The translations under genes were made by a program, and so were the position numbers. The notes under the pieces were generated by a model, which saw nothing but the letters and a program-made list of their open reading frames with translations, searched no databases and was not told where the DNA came from. Source: Thalassia testudinum (taxonomy: Eukaryota; Streptophyta; Magnoliopsida; Alismatales; Hydrocharitaceae). Taken from it: a stretch of DNA of 64,000 nt. The DNA lies in contig JAZHRO010000073.1 of assembly GCA_037157565.1 (NCBI GenBank), positions 14,328,501 through 14,392,500 on the forward strand, in the 5' to 3' direction. Below are positions 30,727 through 41,506 of the stretch, piece after piece; positions within the stretch are counted from its first letter, which is position 1; each line of letters opens with the position of its first letter.

Positions 30727-32507
30727 TGTTGAGTAGCAGAAAACTACGCGATCGAAGTTGGTTTTAGAAAACCCATTGTTGTAGTTCAATTTGTGAAGAA
30801 ATCTGTCAACAAATAAATTTATATTGAAATTCTAAGAATTCCATGTCGAACAGAGGGAGGCTACGTCAATCTAAAATATGTGATTTATATTTTTTTGTGT
30901 TTTTGTTTGAAAATGAAATAATTACAATGGAATTGATATAAACAATAATAGATAGAAAGAAAGAAAGAGAAAGAGAGAGAACAATCACTTGATATAATCA
31001 GAATGTTTTTACAACTACAAAGCGAGAAATGATTACAACTAAAAAGCAGAAAATTCTATTCTAGCAAGTGATTAAAAAGAAGGGAGAGAGATGTTATCCT
31101 CCTCGATGAATGCATGGAGGATGAGTCAGATGGAGCGAAGCCTGGAAGATGAAGGATGGAGTGGGAAGGAGGACGAAGTAGGAAGAAGTGGGAATGGGGC
31201 AGCACGTCGTCATCGTCGCGTGATCGACTTCCAGAACAGGGGTGAGAAAATTGGATTTAGCTCTAGAATAGCATCTCGGGTGTGGGATAAGCTTCTCTTG
31301 AGATTTGGAGAGGGAGAGAAGTGAAGGAAGGGATGAAGAAGAATTGGAGGTCAGGTTTCCTTTTACAGTTGTGGGAATTGAGGGCAAATTTGTCATTTCG
31401 AGCTTAAAACATTAATATCAGGCCTTTAGTGACGGATTTATCCGTCACTAAAGGTCTGATCGTGGCCGACATGCACGTGCAGCTCAAGCCTCCCCACCTT
31501 CCAATCTCAAAATGCCTGCGCACATCTTTCAAATCTTAGTCGTCCGATCGCAAGATCTGATGGCTAAGACTTCTCCTTGCTCGCGCCTTTGTCTGCGCTC
31601 AATTGCACCCTTACGTGTGATTGGGCATGCGCCAGCACGTCATCGTGTGTGTGGTGATCCAAGGTTCCTCCGTATGCCACGTCTCTACCCCTTGGTCGCC
31701 TGATATCATCTGACGGCTGGATTGCGCCTGCTCCCGTGCCCCCATCTGATTTAAGGCGCTCTATGTTTCAAACACATGCCTCGCGCTCACGAAAGAGCGG
31801 CCATCCACTGCGCTATGACCGACTTTGTGTCGCGCTTTTGATTTCAGGCGCACGTGCTCATGGCCGTTGGATCAAGATCCAACAGCCCAGATCGTCTGCG
31901 CTCTTCACCTTAAGAGAGTCTAAGCGGCTCATCTGGGTCGTTGCTAGCCATTGGATCAAGATCCAACGGCTAGGATCGAACAGTGGAGATCCTTTGGAGA
32001 TGCAGCGACGATCCTTAGGGCCTATTGGGCACTGGGATGGCACCACGTGGTGCCATCTTGGCCATCCATCTTTTATGTGTTGTAGATGGTGCCATGGATG
32101 TCGGATTGGATCAATTTTTGCATTGTTAGGCTGCGATCATCTATTCGAACCCATCCGTGCAATCGGATTTGTCGTCTGAAGTGCAGATTGGCACCATCTT
32201 GGCCTTGATCATTAGGCTTCCTTGATCTCTATCTAGTGCTACGGATGTTCGATCAGGACGATTTTGGAATCGTTAAACTCCAATCGTTGCCCTGATCAGA
32301 TCCGTACGATTGAATCTTCGATCCGAGGCCCCAATTAAAAATCACTCTGTCCCTGACCATAAAGGAGACGATTACTATACAATTTATACAACTTGACCAA
32401 AATGCATGATTATGCATGTTATGCACTGTTTACAATGTATGATGCTAATATGACACTAAGAACATGCATTAATAGACATTTTTGGCTATTTAGATGTATG
32501 CTCATCA
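30727..32507 (-). mobile_element. Element A2, 5' LTR
   Basis: 1,781 bp on the minus strand from TGATGAGCATACATC to a CAACA end. It is homologous to A's LTRs. It has a tRNA-like module (31815-31765), the perfect hairpin CCTTTAGTGACGGA-TTTA-TCCGTCACTAAAGG (31420-31451), and two GCC-TTGGATCAAGATCCAA dyads (31862-31885, 31949-31972). The TATA position holds a degenerate CTGTAAAAGG (about 31368-31358). It interrupts a LINE. Confidence 0.85.
31765..31815 (-). promoter_or_regulatory. tRNA-like A/B-box module in element A2 LTR
   Basis: On the minus strand TAGCGCAGTGGATGGCCGC (31815-31797) is a good A-box. GTGTTTGAAAC (31775-31765) is a decayed B-box. The sequence between them looks like an anticodon arm, with a CTCTTTCGTGAG-like stem. 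Confidence 0.55.
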
Positions 32508-32840
32508 ACCATACACACACGAGACAAACCAATCCAAATCCCCCTGATGACTTTGACATCTACATGTAAGCATACACTTGGTCCAACGGATTTCAGTCAC
32601 TTTAAAGCTGGATTTTCTCCACCAAATAGCCATCCCACCAGATCTGCCATTTGCAGCCATCACCGCACAATCTGCTCTCCCAGACTGCCTTAAGGTGTCC
32701 CAGACTAAACTATTGTCTTCCTCTAGGTGCGTCTCTTGAATTAGAGCACAATCAATCTCCCACTCCACAAAATATCTGATTAGAGAAGCTCTTCTCACCT
32801 TATTACGTAGCCCACGCACATTACACGTTAAAATTCTCAT
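32508..32840 (-). pseudogene. L1-type LINE ORF2, N-terminal endonuclease fragment
   Basis: Begins MRILTCNVRGLRNKVRR and contains QETHLEE, the start and an active-site block of the apurinic-type endonuclease (exo_endo_phos) of plant L1 ORF2. In the family this domain nicks target DNA before reverse transcription. Only about 111 residues remain before the A2 insertion at 32507. Reverse transcriptase would lie left of the window. Confidence 0.85.
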
Positions 32841-32860
32841 CCCTTACAGAGATGATCCCC

Positions 32861-34249
32861 TTATGCCAGATTGTCGACATATTCAACCATGATGGACTTT
32901 GCAATGGTCTCTTCTTCAATGGGGCTGATGTTCTCCTTTCTCCGCCTCCAAAGCATGTAAGGGGATTGCCTAACCCCCCTCTTTTGGCCAAATCCTTTCC
33001 CAAATTTTAGATCTTCAGGAATAAAAAGTGGCATTTGATTCATGTCCCTGAAGATAATTCTCCCACTGCTGCCTTCTATTCTCTCCCTTGTATAGTTTGT
33101 GGTTTTACAAGGGTCCTCGGGCATTTGTTTATCACTCTTCATGTCAGAGCCCCCCACCACAATCACCATACACCCCACTGGGTCCACCTCATGGCATTCT
33201 TTCCTCTTCTTTGGCCCTAGCGCATCAACTGAAGGCTTACGACCCTCCAGTTCCACCTGTTGCACCTCCCCAGACTTTTCTTCAGATGTCTTAACCTATC
33301 CTAGGTCTGGAAATATAACTTCTTGCCTAGCCACTGACACACGAATTAGCCAGGATCTTCCTCCACATCTAAGAATTATTATATCAGGAAGTGACCCACT
33401 TTTGAAGATCTCAACCCCAATTTTCACTACACAAGCATCTCCTTCCTCAATTGCAACCTCTGTATCATCATGGATAGACACAAAATCAGCAATCATCTTA
33501 AATACCATCCCTTTAGATCTCAGGTGTAATGGCAATCCCTTGATTTCTAATGTCACATGCCTGGTACCCATCCTCTGGGGTGGACGATCAAGGAGTGCCC
33601 CATCAAAAGGAGATACCACCCTCCATAACACATTGATGTTTTCAAAATTACTCTAGTGAAACCTTAGCCTTTCCATGTCTATCATTCCCAGACCAAAAAC
33701 AATAAAATGGGTCAGGGATAACATGGCAATCTTCCAGCCCGGCGAGACAAGTGACAAGAAACTCACCAGTTGATGGAGCTTTTCAGCAAACGAACTTTGA
33801 GTCATAACCTCGCCGATCAATGCTCCTCGCAACATCATCTCCACAAATATAATATCCTCAAAGAATGGGATTTCCACATCAATCATGTGGCCAGATTGCG
33901 TCGATGGTGGAGGTAGCCTTGGTTCCTCCGGTACCTCTTGCTTCGGGCATTGAGGGTTCTTCTTCATATACTGCAGCCGCACCCTTGTGCACGAGTAGCG
34001 CTTATGTTTATCTCCCCCACACGCCAGGCATACAAGATGGTTCCTACAAACCGCTGCCATATGCCCCCTTCTTCTGCATCTATAGCATAAGACCTCTCTA
34101 TTCGTCCTCTTCCAGCCCGCTCTTGAACCAAAATCTAAATGCCTCACCCTCATGAGGTGTCCATCTCCTCTCCCTCCTCCAATTTTTTGATCTCCATGTC
34201 TTCCAGTCACCCTCATCCCCAACCCTAGCCTCTCCCTTACCATCACCAC
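32861..34249 (-). pseudogene. L1-type LINE ORF1 (zinc knuckle plus DUF4283-like), decayed
   Basis: A single minus-strand frame with stops near 33652, 33634 and 33295. Two CCHC-like knuckles come first (CYRCRRRGHMAAVC then CLACGGDKHKRYSC, about 34093-34000). They are followed by a DUF4283-type domain ending in a GLPLHLRSKGMVFK block (about 33540-33500). ORF1 products of plant L1 elements bind RNA. The knuckle-first order resembles ORF1 proteins I associate with monocots. ORF2 starts 20 bp after this frame ends. Confidence 0.75.
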
Positions 34250-34299
34250 CCATCACCCTTCGCCACTCTCTCTCCATCTCCTAGCCTCTGGTTCGCCCA

Positions 34300-34557
34300 C
34301 CACTGGCCATATTGAATATGACAAATGCATATTTTTGAAAGGATTGAATACATCACTTGCATGACCAAGCCAAACATTGCATGTTTCCTCTACAAATAGA
34401 GCATGCTTGTTATCAAATGCAGCCTACTCGTCAGAATCTATTGGATGATGCATAAGTCCATCTCGTGATTTGTTATTATGATGTCATGTCATCCACTTTG
34501 CAATTTTATTCGACATGAAAAGATGATGTAGCCTAGGAATCAAAGGAAAGTAACGCA
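34300..34557 (-). pseudogene. CACTA TNP2-like transposase, third fragment
   Basis: Minus-strand translation gives LRYFPLIPRLHHLFMSNKIA at the right end and VFNPFKNMHLSYSIWPVV at the left. These match the TNP2 blocks around LRYFPLIPRLQRLF and FNPFGNM-YSMWPV. Two in-frame stops lie between them. The match ends at about 34300, where the LINE begins. The preceding TNP2 sequence is across element G, at 48133. Confidence 0.85.
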
Positions 34558-34562
34558 GTACC
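34558..34562. repeat. Target-site duplication of element G (left)
   Basis: GTACC, identical to 48128-48132. Confidence 0.95.
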
Positions 34563-37500
34563 TGATGAGACACTCATCATGAACTCTAATTACCCCTAAT
34601 TAACTAGTCTTCCTAGTTAATTAGCTAAGGTTATGAATATATAAGGGTTAATTATAAAATAAGGGATATCTAGTCAAGGACCTTAAAATAAGTAAAAATG
34701 ACATTTTATCATTCAATTAACATTATTAATAATATAGTTAATAATTGAACTCGAAATCCTATTAATCATTCCCTTAATTAATAAGTTAAGTAACTTAAAC
34801 TTAATGTAAATCTAAGTATATAATAACTTAAGTGATTTTACTTAATCTAATAAATTAACCTAAAAAGGTCAAAAATGTAAATTCAATGTGTAAACATAAT
34901 ATTTACCTTATTTACCAACATATATAAAAAGTTGAAAAATATCTAAATTAAAATAAATCTTCAAAACCTGAGTTTACATTTAGGTCCTTAAAATTCATTA
35001 CAATTGGGTCCTTATTTCTCACATAGGTCCTTAAATTTTATTTCATTTAAGTCCCTCTTCATCTTCTTCTTCTTCAGCCAGATGAACGGCTGGCGGCAGA
35101 GAGTCACCCCACCGCGCGATTATCGCCCTATCGACATCATCCTTCTTTGTCCAAGCTCTTGCAGCTTGCGCTCACCACCTCCACTTCATCCACCAGTCTG
35201 GATTAACCAGGAATCCTATTTCTCAGTCAGAGATGACGATGGAGGTTAAGCTCCTCAAGCTCCTTCTCCGACCAGACCTTGCCATTCTCTTCGCCGCCAA
35301 CTGCTATAAATGCCCCCTCACACCTCTGATTTTATTCAAGTTGGCTCCCTTCTCTCTTCTAGCACTATAGCGGACTTCGATAGGCTATTCGTCCAAAACT
35401 TCGGCGACTTCCCATTCCACTTACCGACTTTCTCCGTCCATCCTAATCAGCTGAGGAGATCCACCGTGGTCTTCTGCGTTTCTGATACAAGCGTCGACCC
35501 AAGGAATCCTCCGCTCCACCTCAAATCCGCCCACCGGAGATCTTTCTTCCACCCTCTGATTTCGTCGTCCGCTATGAACCTTCGGCAGAACCCTATTGAC
35601 CTCTTCGTCCAAGTAACAGTAGATTAGGAGTTGGAGTAGGAGTAGGCTAGCTTAGTTAGTTAGTTTAGGTAGTGAGATTAGAGTAATTTTAGAATTTTAG
35701 TTTCATCTTCTCCGACTCCAGCGAGTTCCTTAAGCTCGCCATAGCTTTATTCTTATCTTTTTAACTCACTGTACACCTTCCTTTAACCCTCACAATCACT
35801 TCTAAACCACTTAATCGCTAATTGAATCACCTAATCGCCTAATTCATTTTCCACCTTCACCAACTACTATCACTGTCCATGATGATGGTAAACGACCTAA
35901 TTCCACCTTCATAGGGTTTTTCATCATCTATCCACCACTTATGGACCCTAATTGACACTATAATACATATTATTACCACATAAAAATTAGATGCCCAAAT
36001 ATAATTGAGTTCCTGAGCTTGCTGTCCATGGCGGCTCAGGAACAGTTCAAATCTTAAATTAACTATATAATTATGACTACTATTACTTGTTGACTTGTTT
36101 TAACCTCTCAATCGAGTGGTTAAACAAGTCCTGAGCTTAACTCAAATAAAATTTTTAAAGAAATGATTTCACTGTCAAATCTTACATTTAAAGAAATAAT
36201 ATGGAAATAAATGTGATACTAAGGTTCCTTGCAACCTCAGGATCCTTTCTAAATCAAAAATGGTAAGTATAATCAATCTGTACACACTTTTCATATTTTC
36301 TGGACTCACCGGAGCTCCAGCGAGCCAAATTTGTATTTTAGCCTCTAGAACTTGTTGAGAAGCTCCAGAATGGTATAATGTGGATCACTGATTGTTTTAA
36401 GGATGTTTAATTGAGATTTTAATGTATGGAGCTGTAGATATGACTTCATCTTCTCCAACTTTGATGGAGTTGGAGAAGTCTGATAAAGAGACATAAGAAG
36501 CATTTAAGGAATTCAGAAGCTTCAGTGCAATGCACTGAGGCTGTTTAAACTCTTGGAATGCTGTAACAACCTTCCAATTGCTCTGTCGAACAACCACATT
36601 TTGAACCTCAAGCGGCGAGCCTAAAACCCTAGAAATCAAGGTCAGAACACCTACCTGAAGATCTGAATAAGTTTCTAATGTTGAGGAGACTCTAATTGAG
36701 GCTTTAATTTCTTGGGAGAAGGCTTTGAACAGAAAGTCAAACTTGAGGCCATTATAGTCAAACCTGAGGAGGAAACTTTGTTTCTGAGTTCAATCTGAGC
36801 TATTGAGGAGTGTAAACTGTTTCTAAGAATTTGTTGAATGATCTGAGAGAGAATAAAGTGAGCTTAGATGATTTATTTAGTGAGAATTTGAATCCTGTCA
36901 ATTTGGGTTACTTTCGAACCCAAACCAACATCAACGCCATTTTGTTGAAATTTAAACTTGAGTCCTGCCCAGATTAATCTATTATAACCCTTAGAACTTG
37001 TTTAATTCGATCAAAGATGTTTCTCTGTGTCTGTTTACCTATTCAAAGTCTGAAATTTGAACTCTGAAGCTTTCAGAGAAGCTTCAACCTTTTGTACACT
37101 ATCTGAAGGTCTAAAGAGCTTAAAGACTACTCTAACTGATGCAGAATTAATTGTATAACCTGTACAAACCTTTAAATAAAAGAGAGAAGTCCATCTGAGG
37201 ACTTTGTGACATTAAAATCATTTCCAGGCATTAAATAACCCGTAGGAACCCCTGATTTTATCTTTTAAATTGAAGAGGAAAACATCCTCTAGTCATTAAA
37301 TTGACCCTGCAATTGTATAGATCTATCTTAGAGCTTTCTAACAAACTTGAAATCACTCGATTTGGAGCTCTGGGTAGAAAGTTATGATCATTTGAAGTTG
37401 GGTCTGGAAGGGGTTATGTTAGTCCCATATCGGAAGTTTTTTAGCGTGCACATGGCAATAAAAGCAATTTGTTGTATGCCTTCTTCAGTCGTCAGCGCTC

Positions 37501-38498
37501 GGTGCACCAGTTTCCGATTTGATCCTATCTGAGCATGTGCATGTGTGTGTGTGGGTGCTTGTGTGCCTGTGGTTGTGCACCCTTGGGGGCATGAGCGAAT
37601 GTGCCCTAGGAGGGCGAGAGGCCTAGGAGGCCAGGTTGAGCCGAATTGGCTCAAAACTATGAATCGATATGAAATAAATAAAAAACGAACCTAATTGAGA
37701 TCAGGCGAGGACCGAGTAGGGTCTGGTCCCACGCTGGTCTCAGGGTGCTGTGTATCCTCGAAAGGACCTCGTCGCAAATAAAATAAATTTTGGTTAAAAA
37801 AATAAAAAAAAAACCCGATTCAGTCGAAAGTCTAAGGGAATTGAAAGAGAAGTGTTGAAGCTGAAGGTAAGTAAACAAAGGAGCACATGCACTACAGAAG
37901 GAAAAGAGATTAAGGAACAAAAGGAGAAGACTAAGGGAAGAAAAGAAGGCAGGAGAAGGCAGGAATAGGAGAAGAAAGGTATGAAAAGAGCTCAAGAGAG
38001 AAGAAAATAAAAGAAAAGGAGATGATGAGAGGCTGAAGAAAATAAATGAAGAAAATATTTTCTTGCATCATTTTAAATTACTTTTTGAATTTGTTTTAAT
38101 TGTTAAAAGGCATGTTTTAATATAATAACTTTTAATTGCCTTAATTTCTTTTGAAATAAAATTGGAAAACAAACAACATTTTGAGTAAATATGTTTTTCA
38201 GATGGAATTTTGTATATTTTTTATAGTTTAAATATTTTGGCAAAATTCATTCTTTAAAAATCAACCTAGTTATACCTCCTAAATTTACAGAGAAATAAAA
38301 GAGAATTGGTGAATTTGGAGAAAATTATTTTACCTCCCAGTGAATGACCTGGACTCAACCAGTAAAAATTTATAAAATGTTAGGTTAATTCGATCCTATA
38401 CTACACAATCAACACAATTTCGAGTCAACCTAAGTGACTTCTACTCTTAATTAAGTGAAATTCACTTAATTACTGAGTTGAGTAAAACCACGCTACCA
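34563..38498 (+). mobile_element. Element G, 5' LTR
   Basis: 3,936 bp from TGATGAGACACTCATCATGA to CACGCTACCA. Partner 44168-48127, with roughly 3% difference in the stretches I compared. It has a TATA box at 35303-35312 and an AGTCCCATATCG block near 37423. A purine-rich stretch (37830-38045) and the CTCCCAGTGAATGACCTGGAC block (38335-38355) sit near the 3' end. Frames in it are not conserved between the two LTRs as genes. Confidence 0.95.
35303..35312 (+). promoter_or_regulatory. TATA box, element G 5' LTR
   Basis: GCTATAAATG. The 3' LTR has GCTATAAATA at 44929-44938. Confidence 0.6.
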
Positions 38499-38504
38499 TT
38501 TTAA

Positions 38505-38522
38505 TGGCGCCGTTGCCGAGGA
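38505..38522 (+). other. Element G primer-binding site
   Basis: TGGCGCCGTTGCCGAGGA, 17 of 18 matches to the tRNA-Asp complement. A second, degenerate copy with the same flanks lies at about 38588-38605. Confidence 0.92.
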
Positions 38523-39588
38523 GGTAATATTTTGATCCACTCATCAAAATATTCCCTGGCATTACTTCGTCTAAATACCATTTTAATGGCACCGTTGCTG
38601 GGAGGTAATATTTTGATTCACTAAAATTTAAAGGGTTAATTGTCTAATTAGGAGGTATTTTGTAAATATTTTCGTTTTTACTAACTTTTGTTCTAATTAG
38701 TGTATTTTGGTTTGTTTTTGTTTTATTTTTATTTTTATTTTCTGTCTTCTTTTCAGGTTTACCTTTACGGGTGATCTCAGGAGAAGGCGGGAATTAGTTT
38801 TGCTGTTTTTGTTTTGTGAGTATTTCTTATACTTTTGTTTTGTTGCATTTAAAAATTAAAAAAAAGCAAAAATACATCTTTATCTGACTAGCAGCAACAT
38901 ATACATAGGCATACACTCTTAGGAGTGCATTATTCTGCTAGTATTAGAGCGATCTGACTCAGGAATTTTTAAATTATTTTTCTCGTATCAGCGGGAAAAC
39001 ACGAGAAAACCCTCATAGATCCCTGTCCTTTAAGAATTTAAAAGACCACATATTTTTCTTTGAAAAGATATAAAAAGCGGCCATTGTACTTTAATTGATA
39101 TATTTTTGGAAAAGATTAACTAAAAAGAGGAAGTAAAATTGGTGACTTAAATCTGATTGTAGAAATGCATGCGGGTTTTTATATATCGCTATCATCTGTT
39201 GCATGCTATCGCACACACAGCGCGATCACTAGAGTCACACGAGTCTATTTTTCTATCTCTCCTCTTTGCACCTCTTAGGGCTTTCGCCGAAGATCAACAA
39301 GTCTGTCTCACTACTAGAGCCCCAGGGAGCCAGTAGTGAGCCGTCTCGATCCTAGACCTTAGACTTTTGAGCTTTAAGGTACGCACCTGCATAGTCAATA
39401 ATTAAGATGCATGTTTTGATACTGTTACTCTATTTGTTTGCGTCAAATTACTTTGCGTACCTTAGGAATTTCTTCTTTCCTTTGAAAGAAGAGCAAAACC
39501 CACGTCTTTTACGCTGTTTTGCAAGTTTTTTGTGCCACTATTTTTTTATCGGTGGTGTGCGTGTGCCTTTGCACATTATTTTCTATTT
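38523..39588 (+). other. Element G leader with duplicated PBS and small exon
   Basis: Non-coding. The LTR/PBS junction sequence (38494-38542) is repeated at 38577-38624. TTTTCAG ends at 38756 and GTGAGT starts at 38816, which defines a 59-bp candidate exon 38757-38815. Confidence 0.6.
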
Positions 39589-41506
39589 ATGGATGGGAGG
39601 CAATCCTTGCATCTGTCTCTTGCACCACCGTTGACAAGTGATCCTAGGCCGGTTGCAGATAAGCAACCAATGGTTTTCCCATCTGATCCATCTACTTCCA
39701 TGGATCCAATGCAAAATCTAAATCCCGAAATCCCTTCTTCTGGTCAGGGGGAGATGCCGCCTTATGATGTTCATGAGGCGCTCCTGAACCAGAACCTTAG
39801 GACGCTAGAGCAAACAAGATAAATTAATCTATTAACAGCAACCTTAAATAATTTACAGACTCTGCAAACCTGTTCTTCACCTCGACCTGAGGCGGGTTTT
39901 GAAAATCCTAATTTACCGATCAATCATCCAAGGCCTTTACTAAAAGATTATTATAACCCATCTAATGCACAGGTAGAGCCTAATGTTAGGATTCCTATTG
40001 CGGAGAATGATCCAGAATTAAAGCCAAACATTATAGGTTTAATCCCCCACTTTCACAGATTTGCATCCGAGGATCCATTTCAACATATAGAAGATCTTAA
40101 AAATTTATCCCAAACTCTTGGTCCTCGAAATCAAAATAGGGAAATCCTACTAATGAAAATGTTCTCTTTTTGCCTTAAAGATAAAGCAGCTTATTGGTAT
40201 AGAACTATAGCAAGACCAATCTCAACTTGGGATGAACTCGAATCTGCATTTTTGAAGAAATTCTTTCCTATTGGTCGAACCAATGCTTTAAGGTGAGTTA
40301 TTACTACTTTCAATCAAAATCAAGGAGAACCAATTCATGAAGCACGGGAACGTTTTCATGAATTGCAAAGAAAATGCCCACATCATGACATCCCTTGTTG
40401 GCAACTCGTGCATATCTTGTATTATGGTTTACAAGAGGGCATTCGCAATCTAGTCAATGCCGCTTGTGGAGGGAATTTTCTAAATCGCGACACAGAATCC
40501 GCTTCAGAATTATTTGAAGGGATGGCGGAAAACTCGATCAACAACGCATCAATGTCACAATTCACGCGGGGTGCGAATACGAATCATCAAAATCCGCATA
40601 AGGGCATTCATGAGATCGGTAATCCGTCCAGTTCAAAGGATTTAGAGATTATTGCAGAAAAACTGGACAAAGTCGATATCATAGCAAAGCATCTTGACAA
40701 GGTTAGAAACACAATGAAGACTCTTACGCCTCTACTTGCTATGAATCCCACGTATTTACCTGTTTCGCAAATTCCCATGGGGAGGGAATTTGTGAATAAT
40801 CTGGATTCTAGAGATCCATCTTCCTTGCGTTTTCTATCTACTCCACCAACCCAAGGAGGGACCTTTGTCATACAATCTTACCTACCCTTCTCCCCACCCT
40901 TAACTGTTGCAGAAAACATGCCATATCCTCTCGACTTACATGCCATCTAGGAAAATATTCCAAGACCAAGCCTTTACTCAAATACCTATAATCCTAGATG
41001 GAGAAGCCACCCAAATTTTTCTTGGGCTGATCCAAATCAAAATCAAAGACCAAATTATCCAAATCAGACCCATTTTAACCCACCTCCATTGCCTCCTTAG
41101 CAATCAAATTTAAGGCCTAGCCTGATGAGTATGCAGAATTACTCTAGGCCTATTAGAGATACATAGCTAGACCAGATTTTAAGAGCTGTGTCAGAGAGTC
41201 AGCGACAAAATGCTGAAGCTCTCGCTAAGATCCATAGGCAATGTAAGGTAGAGTTGGCTGATTTACGAAATCAAATCACGCTTTTGGCTGAGTCTCGTCA
41301 GCCAGGTACTCTTCCATCTCAGCCAATTCCGAATCCTAGGAATCTGTCAAATCCTAGGTTAAATCAAGGCCAAGTCCATTTCATTAATTAGGCCTTTGAT
41401 TCTAATCATAACCCATCCTCCATACTAACTGAAAATAACCCATCAAACCTGCATCAGCAACCTATTTTGTGTCAAAATGACCCAACTATTATTGAGAATC
41501 AAAACT
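39589..41506 (+). pseudogene. Element G Gag (Tat/Athila type), decayed
   Basis: One plus-strand frame from MDGRQSLHLSL (39589) can be followed to about 41506 with stops at 39820, 40294, 40948, 41098, 41164 and 41389. It holds the capsid core (DKAAYWYRTIARPISTWDEL, FLKKFFPIGRTNAL, then RKCPHHDIPCWQLVHILYYG, CGGNFLNRD; about 40180-40500). The linker motif NPRWRSHPNFSW and the tail RQPGTLPSQPIPNPRNL follow. No zinc knuckle, protease, RT or integrase comes after it, so G is a Gag-only non-autonomous element. At least the CGA-to-TGA-like change at 40294 fits cytosine deamination. Confidence 0.85.
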
